This document shows positions 1 through 13,500 of a stretch of 64,000 nt of DNA, one piece after another. The position numbers and the translations under genes are program-made. The notes below the pieces were generated by a model. The model was not told the DNA's origin. It made no database searches and was given only the letters and a program-made list of their open reading frames with translations. The stretch covers positions 343,591-407,590 of the forward strand of contig JAUIRK010000305.1 of assembly GCA_030549495.1 (NCBI GenBank), in the 5' to 3' direction. Position 1 is the first letter of the stretch, and the number at the start of each line of letters is the position of its first letter. This DNA comes from Nectonema munidae. Taxonomy: Eukaryota > Nematomorpha > Nectonematoida > Nectonematidae.

Positions 1-1540
1 ATGAATATAACTAGTACATTCTTGTCTTCCTTACATCCACTCTCACTCATATCTCTCACTATATAAGAGATGTGCTCGTATATTATGTATTCATCATATC
101 CTTCTTCCTTTCAAGCTTCTGTTTTTCATCTTATTTTTTAGAAATTCTTCTTCCAGTGTTCCTCCTCATCTATAGACTCCTTCACCACTACCACACAATA
201 TCGTAATAAAAGTGTCATTCAAGCGTGTTTATAATACTTTTTTAACTTGGCTTTAGAAATAAAATCTTTTTCTAATTAGACAGAGATAACATCATTAGGA
301 GAGATGCTAAAAAATATGCGTGTAAAATGTAACAACCGACAGTATGTTCTCGTGTTATCCGCATCTGTTGAAAATATATATACCTGTATCGAAAAATGTT
401 TAGCAAAATAAATATGTTGTTGCCTTGAGTTTTAAGTGATGCGCTCTCTTTTCATTTAATTAATTGATGTGCATATTTTTTTAAATTAATTACAATGATA
501 AGTAACTCTATTTCAAATCTAATAAATCTTTATGTCTTTGACATTTTACTGAATTGAACTTTATTTATTTATATATTATAAAATTGCAAAAGAAATTATC
601 AAATTTGGTATGATGAAAAGTATTCATAAATAAATTCTACCAACTATGAATATGTGTAATAATAGGCTTATAGCTAATGAATTTTACTAAATTTAACCAT
701 TACTTAAATGAATTGGTTATTTACGCTCTATGCTCATCATATATTTTGAGCACCTCCTCTCTACAAGGATAAGTATGGCAAGCGAAACGATCTCAGCCAA
801 CTTGGTGTAGGGGAAATCCACATTAGATAAAAAAAAAATAGAGCAATGATGATCAAATGTCGTATGTCAGATTGTATATATGACGACTGGCTCTGATACG
901 ACATGCTTTTAGATCCCAATTCAGTATCAAATCTTAATGCTATAACTTCTCCTTTCTGAGTGGCTCAATTATGTTGTTGTTGCTCCCTCCCTAAGATTAG
1001 GGTATCTCAATAAAATCGTGTTGTGTTTGTCAAAATTCTTTTAACTGAGCAAACAAAAGTTCATATCTGGTTAAGGCGCAATTGTGTCGTCTCTATGAAA
1101 GCACTTTAAGTTATTATTAAAAAGACTTATGAGTAGAAATATATCGCACACAAAAATTCAATGTCCATGGTATGTGTTAAAATGTGTCTATCATTCTAGT
1201 GTTGATTTTTCACATATCGCCTTCCTTTTTCCAATTTTAACCAGTTTCTCCAGATTGTCGCGTAGGAGTGCCCTGAGTTATACTTTGAATTCGAGGTTAG
1301 ATCTTCATCAAACTTAGTAAATTTTAATTTATTTGTTCTTAATTTTTTCACATCAAGTTTTATACTACTCACACATTCATCAATGAATCTGTCCATGTTA
1401 GCGAATTTTCTACCTTATATTTGTTTCAAAATTTTAAAAGTGTTTATTCTTTGATGTATCATTTAAAAATCTTCTCGCCTAACGTGCTAGCTTTGTAGCT
1501 GAAATCTCATTATCAAAACATAACTAATAACATATTTTAG
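1..1540. other. AT-rich sequence upstream of the first visible CPEB exon
   Basis: No exon, RNA gene or recognisable transposase is visible. A short stretch near 1070-1105 resembles the body of the SINE-like copies at 25.2 and 39.5 kb, but it is too short to call. Because the exon beginning at 1541 follows a good acceptor, this stretch is most simply intron, with the 5' part of the CPEB gene lying further upstream. Confidence 0.5.
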
Positions 1541-4500
1541 AGTGTTTTGGTTCTGCAACAAGTCAAAACATGAGCATGCCTAACCCGGTTGTTGCTAATC
1601 CTAGTCTAAATTATCTTTCACCGTACAACTACACTAATAACAGCCTTAGTCAAATGGGTGCGCTTCAACCGCACTCTCAGTCACCACGTGCCTTCAGTTG
1701 CTCATTGCCTTCTACACCAGTGTTAACATCTAGTCACAGAAATCCTTCGTCATCTCCCAGCGATTTCATTATAAATCACTCTGACACTTCCCTAAACCAC
1801 TCCAACAGCACAAATAGTCCAGTGGGTGGAGGATATGGCTCGCTATTTTCCCCATCACTGGAGTCCACCTTTTCTTTTACCGACTCATTTCTCAGTCAAG
1901 ACGTTAGTGAAGAAAAATACTCCCGAAAGGTTTTTGTTGGAGGCCTGCCTCCTGACATTGATGAAGGTAAGATTTATATTTTAATTTTCGCATTTTTATA
2001 GCCTAGCCCAGATGTAAACTTTTTGAAGTTGCTATAGGAAATAAAATATTATTTTATACGAATACCCGAGAACATTGTTTGCTTTGAAGAATGAAAAAGA
2101 ACAACTTTGAGTGAACTAAAAATATTGAAGTAAACCAACGTCCTAAAGTACTTAGGCACACACTCATTTTTATATAACATGCAGTTATGCACAGATGAGG
2201 AACGCTCTTAAGTATTCTTGCGCTTCGAGCGAAAACGCTAGAGTAGCTGGCAATAGGTACTTATCAAATAAGCGCATACTTTGTATGTCTGTAGACCTGC
2301 GTGTTTATGTCTATGTTTTTTTGTGTGGCATGCTTGAGTTTCTTAACTATGACAGTGTGTGTGTACTGTATTCTTATGATTTCACTGGAATATTTAAAAA
2401 ATACTTCACTTTTTTTGAATGCACCACTACACTTTTGTTACCAGAAATTAATTATTCAAAATGTGTGTTTTTGAATTGTAGGTATGCTTCGCTTTTTTAT
2501 TGTGAACCTATAGGACACTGTTGTTTCAGTTCTTATGTTTTAACCTGAATATTCAAAAATATTACTGCACTTTTTTTTTGAATTTCTCACAATTTTTCAA
2601 AGTTGTGACCTTCAAAAATGTACTATTTAAAAACTATGTCTAAATTTTAGGCATATTTTAATTTTTTTATTGTTGGTATTGCGCATCCAATAAAAGAATA
2701 CTTTTTCATAATTGTATGTATAGGGATTGCCTATAGCCGTATATATTGAGCGCTGATCATTTTTATGGATGCCCATTTTAGACCAAAGTTTCTAAAGAGA
2801 ACGCATAACTTTCAATGAAATTAAACAGGAACCACTAATTAAAGTCGAATGCTTTGTTTGGTCGTAAATGGGTTAACCCGTAAACGACCAGAATAATAAT
2901 CAGACGATTCTAATATAAAGCAGAAGATTGTATTAAAGAGCATTGATAAACGCAGACGATTTTATTTTTGTAATGTTGACATATGTCGACTGTGGTCGAT
3001 AACCGGTTAATTACTTAGTGCCGTTCGCTTTATCTCGAATCAAATGGCCCCTTGATCCAATCGAAGATCAAGGAGGTTATATTAGTTTAATAGGTTAATT
3101 TTAATTTTATAGTGTGTATCCTAATATATTGAGATGTTTGAGATTGAGTATTTCTTATTAACATAGGGTTCCTCACAATCTGGGCGGTTTTAAGCCTTTT
3201 AAGAGCAATGTTGCTAGAAATGAAAATCGTCTACTTAAAACATATGACATTCCATTGCAAAAGAAAGCTGTTGATTAGTATTCAAAATTCTCCTCAAAGG
3301 GCTATCGTTTGGAGTTTGCACGATGAAACAATTTATGGAGAATGGAGCGATCTAAAATTTTAGGAGGCGAGAAAAAAGGACTGGAAGAATCTTTTTTCAG
3401 TGCTTCCGCTTAATTGATTCATCATTAGAGAAATTTTAAATACCATTTTAATCATACAAAATAAAGCACAAGTTTCAGATTATGTGATGGGCATTTTTAA
3501 AAGTTTTTTTCTCATATCTAATACTAAGCTCTTATTCTATGTATCTTCGCCACCTTCCCAAGTGTCGCCTCTGGGCATATGCTATTTTTGACCCCCCTCC
3601 CCTCATGAAGACCTTGGATAGATATGAGGTAGTAGTATCATGGGCGTATTAAAGTGCCCTTTATTGGGACATGCCATGCTCCTTTCTTCTTTTAGAATAG
3701 TCAAAAAAAAATTAAGATACCTATTGGAAATCAGAACATATGTTTATATCAGGGGCGCACATCCTCAAAATTTCGGGGGGGGGGGGGGTGGAGCGAACTC
3801 TTTTTTATATATAATTTTTAAAATTGGAAAAAAAGATTTTATATATTCATTCTAAGACTTAACCTTAAAACAAGAAAATTAGTATCGAAAATCTACTCAG
3901 AAGACAAACAAGTCTAATAAATGCTATAAAAAAATATATAATTCAGAAAATTGAAAATTATGAAATCCCCTGCTATTATGAAGTTTACTAATCGTAAAGC
4001 TAACGATATAAATAATGGAAATCCCCTGCTATTATGAAGTTTACTAATCGTAAAGCTAACGATATAAATAATGGAAATCCCCTGCTATTATGAAGTTTAC
4101 TAGTCGTAAAGCTAACGATATAAGATATAATTTCATGTCTGTTAGAAAGAACGCAATGATTCCTAATTATATGAAAAACCCCTGATTTGTATGTTCTTCA
4201 ATAGTTAAAAATTTTCAATCACTACAAACCTTTAGACTGGTTTGATGAATTGGAGAATGTTAAAAAAAATAGTTTAATTTTGAGAGAATACAAAAATAGA
4301 AAGGGTCATTATGTTGTTGATACTGCTAATACCATATCTCTTTCCTATAACATCTGAATGTCCGTTATCAACGAAATGGTTCAAAAAAAAAAACTTCAAA
4401 AAAAAAAATGGAAAAAAAATAAAAAAAATAATTAATAAAAAAAAAGGGAAAAAACAACTATATAATTATTTTTTAATTTAATTTATTGATGGGATAAAAA

Positions 4501-7500
4501 ACAAAAAATTTCCCCTTTTTTAAATTATTAAAAAAAAAATTTTTTTTTTTAATTTTTTTTTTTAACAAAAAAATAATAAATTTTTCGAAATGTCATTTTC
4601 GCACAGAGATAATCGATTCTCCCACTTTTGGAAAACCCTGATAATTTTTAATGTCTGATATAATTCACTTAATTTCTTCTTGTTGATATTTTTTATGGAC
4701 GAAAAATTTTTATTTTCAATATTTTAAAGCGCCACGTAGGATCTCAGTCGTATGAATTCAGTCATGCCAAAATTTCATGCGTTTGTATAAAGGCTTCATC
4801 TCTGAACAAATTTTTTGCTGTTATATAAGAGTAATCCAAACTTTCTATCAAAATTAAGATAAATTGACTTTTGCCCACTCTTCCCAACCTGTTCAACGAA
4901 AACAGAAGTTATACCCCACGCCTGTTCTAGTACATAGTTGCTATAATGCTTTTAGAAAAAAAACCATGCAAGCACAACTGGAGCGAATTGAACTAAAATT
5001 TCAAAGCGAATGAAATATTATAATCCATAAATTATCTTTGCGATCTATAAAAAAAGAAACAAACTCAAGCAAGGGATGAAAGCGAAACTGTCAAAAAGCA
5101 TAGGAGGGATTATTTATCGTTTATTACTCATGCAGCTGCCTGCAGTGTTCCTCCGAAGATTTCGGAATAAAAGCACACAATATTTAGCGCCAAGAAATAG
5201 CAACGGCGTCATGAGCTTGGTGCGATTCGAATTATTTGAAGAGCGACCTTGAAATAATGCATGCGTGTGCATGAATGAATGCAAGACTTCTTCATGCTAC
5301 CGCCTGTTTTATCTTAACGAAATTTTGGTGCTGAATATAATGGTAATGGTGAAATATGCTTCTTCTCTCTTGCAAAACCGGTGTTTCATCATCATCATAA
5401 TGTAAGAATAATAACGACGACGTGATGATGAGTGAATTTATTTCTGAATTGTTTTTGTATTCTCTTTTGCATAGTAGCTAGGTCTTTCTGCGCATTTCTT
5501 TTTATACATGTTACGTGTTGGGAGTTGAGTGTGTACGACGCATTTGTGTACTTTTTAAACAATTCATTGCAAAAATCATGATCGATTGCTGAATTGTACT
5601 CGCTGAGACTTTGTAGTCTCTACTATGTTGACCTTGACAAAATATAGATATTTATTGTATTGATTTTACTCATTTTCGTGGAAACGAGCTAAGGCGATGT
5701 ATGTACTTTGTTAATAGTGTACGTATATCGATCTAGCAAATTTGTCATAGAATCAAGGCTTTCTTTTTATCTTTCATTTTCCTTTCTTTGTTTTCTATCT
5801 AATGACTTTGATTTATAGAGTCAGCTCATCGAATGGGGTTCGCTTCCCGCGTTCAGAGTAACGCAGGCTCCTTACATATCAGGGTATTTAGTGTTATTAG
5901 TGGTAAAGTTCCTACCTAGCAATAATTCATATTAAGTTTTAGTTTTTAAAATGACTCTCGTTAATTAGCTTATTATCCGTCAGATAATTGTCTGCTTCTT
6001 TTTTATGGATGTTATGGCGGAGGAATTTCATTTCTTAAGATGCCGGTATCACACTGGTCCTCAAGGGGTTTGGATATTTTTTTGAATGCTTACTTTTTTG
6101 CATTTTTTAAAAGTTTACAAATATATATAAAGGATAACAGAGTGGCATTTCAATAGCAAATTTAATTTTGTACATAAAATTTTTTAATTACCTGTAAATT
6201 AAAATTCTAGTTGATTCGAAGAAAGCTCTTCTTTCTTTTTGCTAGATTGTCGGATCCAACAAAATTAAAAAGTTTAAGTTTTTGAAATATATTTTAAAAA
6301 TAACATTATCTAACCGTAACTATAAGTCCAAAAAATTTCTTATTCTTTTTGCAAATATATTATAAAAATAAGGATGTTTAACCCTAACCATGCGCCTAAA
6401 AATCTCTTATTCTTATCAGGGTTAGATTAAAAGTATACTATGATTTTTTTTTAACAATCTAGTACTTCATTAATAACATAAAGATCATTAAAAATTGCCT
6501 CGCTACCCCTTTTCAAAAACACAATGATTTATACCAAGTTGTCATCCTGTTTTTGTATTTCAAATCAAGCACGTAGTAATAAAAAAGTATAAAATTAAAT
6601 ACATAAAAAGACTAGCTATACTGTAGTAATGTGTAATTGAATAAATATTTAAAATCATAATGATCTTTACACCGTTATCAAATCATACATGGAGCAAATT
6701 TTAACCCAAATGGAATGTAATATGTAATTCTCACCACAAACGCAGTTCCCCCTCCTTTCTCTTCGACAAGTTGAAAAAGACTTTAGCAAAGATTTTTCCT
6801 CTTCTCGTTTATATTTTGCAATACATGATATGACAGCTCTTCAGCTTCACCCTTCTGTTAAAATTAAATTGTTTTGTAGATGAAATTACTTCAAGTTTTC
6901 GCCGTTTTGGATCTCTTGTTGTTGATTGGCCACACAAAGCTGAAAGCAAGTCTTATTTTCCTCCGAAAGGTAACGAATGTTTACATTCATTTTTACTTTA
7001 CTCGATTCTACAAATTCTTCACTTTTCTATAATCATTTATTTATTTATTTATTTTCTTCCCTTATCAATTAATTCCTTATTTACTGATATTTACAAAAGT
7101 GTACACCGTTTCACACATTGAACGCACAAAAGCTTAATCCTTGCTTTTTATTGGCATATATCCATATTAATAAATATTCATTTTAAACGTTGAATACCCT
7201 ATGCAATCGTGTATACGTGATATAAAACAAAATTATGAAATAATTTTTGATACCAATCACATATTTCGAGTTTTGTCTCGCCTTTCGTTTAATTCAAGTT
7301 AACGAAATTCCGAAACTTTTTTTTCCTATATTTTTTTTATAGATTCTCTTATTACCTCAAAAATAAAGGAGACGAAATATAAGCTACATTTCCATTATAT
7401 TTTATTATGAGGTTCGTACTATTTTATTATAAAATTTGTTCAAAAATCCAAAGTTCACATTTTTTTTAGGACGAATGTAAAATTCAACAGAATTTATGAG

Positions 7501-10500
7501 ATTGTTAGTCTTTAGTTCATAATACAAGTAAAAACTCTTGAGATACCATATTCAGCTCTTCTGAGTTTTTATCTGTGCTTTGATTTAATTCATCACGTTC
7601 AGAATTATGAGGTTGATGTTTGCTCCTGTTATATATCTGAGTCTGCAACACACGATAGTTTATTAACTCTCATTACTAAACAATTTTATGGTAACTTAAT
7701 CCGTATAAGCCACTACAAAATGTAGTTTATATTTTTTTTAAACATATGAACAGGTATTGCATAAAAAAGTATTTTCTCTCGGAAAATAAGCCTGTCTAAG
7801 CTCAAATGACTAAAATTTTCGGCGTGTAGTATATTTTTGTAAAAATAATTAAATTTATATAGCATTAATCTAAAAGTGAAAGACCATGAATTTATAGAAA
7901 AATTAAAGCTAGCTTTAAAAAACAAGTTTTTTTGTGGACAAAAAGGCCTGGGTTATAGTTAATAAACAATAGTGAGTTTGTATATAAGTACATTTAAACT
8001 AATTAAACTTTTATTGAATTTAAAACAAACGAGAAACTTTTCAACTGCACAGTTTACAGAATTCTTTTTTCATTTTTTTTTCTATGTTTTGGGCATATTG
8101 ATTTATTACAAAAATTACATCTTGATCGTGTAGATTTTTTACATAAACAATTTTATTAAGTATATATGTATGAGATAGAACTTTTAGTCTGATTTTCATG
8201 TATTTTAAATCCCAAAAGTTATCCCGCATTTTTTATTTCGCTGTTCAAATTTTTCCAATTCAAGCGTTCACATTCAAAAGAAAAAAAGAGTTTATAACAT
8301 AAATTCTTTAAAAAAAAATTTTTTTGACATGCTGTAACCGTTCTTTTTAGCCAGTAGGTATGCATCATGCCACGAAACATCCAGCATATTGTAATTAAGT
8401 AAAACTGGCCATTGATTTGTCTTACGACCACGAGTAAACTCTTCTATTATTGAGTCCATTGTATTAACACCCCCTTTTGTGTGATTATAATCAATTATAA
8501 TTTTTAGTAAATTTTGTTTCTATATAAAGCGTCAATAAAGAAGGAATTTCTTCTTTTTACAGTTTTGAAAACAACAGGGATATCTTTTTTGTTTGTTCTG
8601 ATGGTTCCAAGGAGAGTTAATTTTTTTTCAAAATATCTACTTATGTGAAGTAAAAAATCGGTCTGTAATGACTTCGCGTCCATTATTTTCATATGGTATA
8701 AGAAGTTTGGTGACAACATCACTTGAGAGATTTTTATGAACAGAACCGTCCTTCTTTTTTTCTGAATATATATAAGAATTTAATGCAAATCCACTTGTAG
8801 ATTCGCACGCCCAAAAAATTTTAATGCCATATTTTCGAAGCTTTGATGGCATGTAGATTCTACCTGAAAATTTTCCTCTTTCCCACAAGCGATACATTAC
8901 GTTCTTTCTAGCAGACATGAAAGTATATCTTATATCGTTAGCTTTACGATTAGTAAATTTCATAATAGTTCTAATAATTATTTCAGAATAAAAAAATGGA
9001 ACCAATCTTTTTCATTTACCAAATTTGTTAACATTTTTGATTCACAATTGAGAATATTTCTTCCTCGTGATCTCTTCTCAAAAGGTATGTTAGAATATTT
9101 TATTTTCCCACAAGTAGAAATTGATGAAAAGTCTTATTATTTTCATCATCATCATCCTCGGAATCTTCGAAAAAACGCTTATATCACCATCATCTTCAAC
9201 TTCAGTGTCGTCAGCGGGGAGATCATTAAAAAAAACTTTTCTCATCACTCTCTTGACTTTCATCAGTATAAATTTCAGACAAAATAATTTTTTGAAGGAA
9301 AACGAGTTTATATGGAAAAATCTACTCTAAAAAATAAGCAACAGAAAAACCTACAAAGAAACTCTATAATGAAAAACAAAAAAGATGTGTGATGCTACAA
9401 AATGTAGTTGCATATACGGATGGAGATGATTTATCGAATAACCAGTCAAACCACACTATTATGATGCGCTTTTTTCAAAGACAACAACTGAAGATAAAAT
9501 AGCAATCGTAATAGCAGGAAATAATATCAATGTTAAAAGTTTTACAATAAGAGATAAAAATCGAAAGTCTAACTACAAATTGTATCAGCATATTCGGATG
9601 AGAGTTAATAAAGGCTTCCTAATATCCAAACCTCTTCAATAAAGCATGTGAAATTAAATTAAATTATGGATTTCTATTTAGAAATCTTGTTATAATGTCA
9701 AACATATATACGCTATCAAATTGTATACGGGAGAAATGTTTTCAGTTTAGATCAAAACTGACGCATGGTTTTGGAATCTCTAGAGTACTATATTTAGAGC
9801 ATCAAAATATGAAGAGTTTCTCAATGAAGGAATGTTGTTCATTCTAAGAGGTGTCAAAATCTTCTCACTTGTGGGAAGGTGGAATAAGTTAACGAATTAA
9901 TGAAGCTCATAAACATGTTTTATGAAATTTTCTTTGTAAAGCTAGATACATCATTATAAAACAGAAGTAGAATTGAGCGTGACAAAAATTTCACAGAAGA
10001 GTATTGCCTATTAATGGAACTCTATTAGTGGAACGTTGGAAGTTCTACGGGAAAAATCTTTACTCTAATGCAAACTAGAATCGTATAATCCATAAATTTA
10101 GCATGAGAAGTGACACCATCCTTAAAACTGTACTATCGTCTCAACATAGCTGTTGTCGCACCAGTTGTGTAGCCTCCCTATTTTCTCCATTTCAAATAGC
10201 ATTTCCTGAAAAATGAATTCATCATTCGATAGATGATATCTCTTCAGACATTTTATAATTTATTTCAAGATAAAAAGCACTTGTGAAGATTTGGCTGTGT
10301 CTGGCTTTTTTACATTATATTTGAAGTGCAATTTTTCCTTTCTGTTTTAGAGGAAATGTATTCCACATTTCAGTATTGTTTCTTGCAGTAACACATTTTT
10401 TGCAAAACTATGTATTGTTTTCATGGTATTTTGTATTAAATAATTACATCTTTCTGCGTGCTTAATTCCTTTAACATTTTTCGATCATTATACGTGTATA

Positions 10501-13500
10501 CATTTTTAAATTCCACCTATAGAAAGATAATTTTTTTATCAATAATTCCCTTTTATTAAACTTTATGAAAGTCATAATAATAATTTAAAAGTATTGCCTT
10601 ACGGTTAAAAATGCTTCACAAGCTTAAAAACATTTCCACATACGCTTATATAGTAAAGAAATATATGCATGCAAAGTTGATAATAATTATATATATTCTT
10701 AAAATTGTTTTGCGGTCCGCATAGCAAAGCAGAAAAAAATTAAGTTAGCTATATCATATGAAAACTGACAGTATTTTGCAAAAATGTTGGAAAGTAGTTT
10801 ATATGAACTGCTCTTAAATTTTGTCTTCACACCACGTGTAACCATATGGCAGTGGCAGATTTAGACAGGATGCAATCCCCCATTTTTGAGTATATCAATG
10901 CATACCATTTTTTGATTGGTTGCGGCTCCTCAGTGGAATGCTAGCTCTTAATTTGACTCTTTATTAAAAAGGTTGACAGCCACGATCTTAACAAAATCGT
11001 TTGAAAATTATCAAAATAGTTGTGTAGGATAGAGTGAGAATTGTTTCTTTTCGTCATTTTTTACTTTGAATTTTATTTTAAATAAAACTGTTATACCGCG
11101 TTCATAAACTTTCACGTTCAAAATCTAACTCAGAGGTTTCTAGAAACAATATAAATTATTATAGTTTTTTACCTTAAAATAGACGAAAAAAAACCACAAA
11201 ATTTTGATATTTCAAAAAAACGCCACAAATTTGATAATTAAAAAAGAAGCAAAAAAACTGTATTAGACTGCGCAACTCTTTAGTTCGTTAACAATGATGA
11301 TTCCTATATATTTTACTTTTATCAATAAATTATTTGCTTTACACATAGTTTGGATTGTAGCATCTAATCTATTTCTTGATAATTTTGCTATTTCTACCCT
11401 AACTTCATTTCTAATAAAACTTGCTGTTTGCATCTTCATCATGCCTTATGAAAACTATTCTTCATTTTATAACGAAAAAATGAAACATGGCATAGCTTGT
11501 TATAAAAAATGGTATGTTACAAAAAAAATTCTCATTTTTCCAAATCGGTATAACTTGGTGGCCTACTCTTTTTCATCTAAAAATGTTTTCAATTATCATA
11601 GTAGTAAATCGAAAAAGAAGTTTAAGAATTCAGACGTAAAATGATGATTTTGAATTTTTCTTTTTAATAACTTTGATAAATATTATAGAATGTAAAGGGG
11701 TATTTGTTTTCAAAATTCAAAGAAACTAGGTCAACCGTATAACGCCCTTTACCAAATTAATGCTATCTACCAAAAATGGATTTTCATAATATGACAAAAA
11801 AGGAGAGACTTTTTATCACAATGATAAAATATATCAGTGCCTTTGATTTTATTTATTTTTTTACTGTTATCATGCCAGAAAAGAGTTTAATATTGATTAA
11901 TGCTTTAATTTCGCCGATTTAAAGTTTAAATTTTTAAAATTCGGAGATAAGCCCGGAGTCATTAAAATATGCCGAGATTGTTTTGACAGTATAGTATGTA
12001 TTCAAGTGTAACATTTTTTATGCTCGAATATCTTTCACATAAAATATTGAATTTTGTTGAAATTTTAAATACAGATTAAGAGTATAAAAAAAATATTATG
12101 TTAAAATTTTATCTGATTTAAAAGAAAAAATAAAAGTTACAACATAAAGGGTATTAGGTCTATATATCGTGTGCGGACTGAATGCCTAATGGACAAATTG
12201 TCTACTACACATTTTTATGCTAATAAGGCCAAAAGAAGGATCTAAGGAAATAAATTGAAGGAAGGATGAGAACATTTCTTTATTAAGAAGGTACATGATT
12301 TAATGACACACATGGAAAGAAATGAACTTTTTAACACTACAAATTATGCGCTATAGACGACCTTAGATAAGCCAAACCTGTACTATTGCCATAATTATCA
12401 TAAAATTTCTTTATTCCTTTGGATTAAAAAATTGTTTCTTTTGGATGGTAGAGTAGCTAAATTTGTTAAATTGTCCCGATCAAAACCAGCTCGTAAGATT
12501 AAAACTTGTCCATTTTTTCTTTTACGGAAAAATAAAAATGTATATCTTCATTAGATTGCAGCGATCGTTCTTTTATGCTTTCTTTTCAGTGAACAGTTGC
12601 GGGTTTCATCTAGGGGATGTGAATTGCTATTCTGCATCTTATTGTCACAAGTAATAATGCATTTCGCACTGCAAGAATCCCGTTTTTCGCATCCCCAATA
12701 TATGCGATTTTCTTTCTGTTGACAACATATGCAAAGCCTTAATATAGAAGTTTTTTCCACCTTTTAACAAAAAAAGGCAAGAACAAAAGTGAAGTAATGT
12801 GGAAATATGCAAATTGATCATTAAGTTGTAGCTTATGAGGAGGTACTTTGGTAAATAGGTAGTTAGACTGAGGTAAACTATTCCTAAGAACTAGTATCTA
12901 CGCACATACACTCTCTATATATACAGTCACACACTCTCTCTCTACATACACAGTTTATTTTTCTATCTAAATTATCCTTAAGTCATTTATTTCTCTCTTT
13001 GAGTAAAGCCTTTTCTTTCAATAAATCGTTTTTTGTCCTTATAATCATAAAAAATGTGCATTAGTCATTTTGTCCATAAGGCATTCAGTCCGTTTACCAT
13101 GTATACATACATACATATATTGATGAATATTAGTTTTAAAAGATCTCTACGTCTCATTCAATACAAATTTTGAGATTGAATATTGATTAAACTATATTCC
13201 CAATAAAGTTAAAATTACGAGACGACAACTTTTCATTATAGTTATGAAACTTTGGATTCAAATTTATATTTTATTCATAATTGAGGCAATGCAAAAGGGA
13301 CTCATTAGCAAAGACATAAGAACTTACTTTTAACTATTTTTTAATCGTTATTTTCCTCTTTTTAGTCAAATGATGAGGCGTAAAAACGTTTGAAGTTATA
13401 TACTAACATTTGAACCTGAAATTTCACTACGTTATGATATATATATATATTAACACGTAACCTTATCAAGCTTAGAACTTAGGAATCATTTACCTTTATT

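Larger units (their letters stand above)
1967..6879 (+). other. CPEB intron splitting RRM1
   Basis: This 4.9-kb intron runs from a GTAAG donor to a TTTTGTAG acceptor. It holds a TTAA-flanked MITE (2877-3006), a G-tract repeat (3756-3800), a tandem triplication of a piggyBac fragment (3963-4170), a low-complexity A/T stretch (about 4380-4580) and one copy of a dispersed repeat (about 6185-6430). I see no host coding sequence in it. Confidence 0.75.

Noticed and set aside
2195-2548. 117-codon open frame on the + strand
   Set aside because: No recognisable domain, lies in a CPEB intron and contains no splice-compatible continuation of the RRM.
5820-5890. B-box-like GGGTTCGCTTCCCG
   Set aside because: Single motif without an A box or similarity to the other SINE-like copies.
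9380-10200. Coding-like phrases on the + strand, such as VAYTDGDDLSNNQ and RIERDKNFTEEYCLLMELY
   Set aside because: Frames are badly broken and I could not assign a family, so no gene is called.
11294-11644. 116-codon open frame on the + strand
   Set aside because: AT-rich composition, hydrophobic and Lys/Phe-rich by base content, no recognised motif, inside a CPEB intron.
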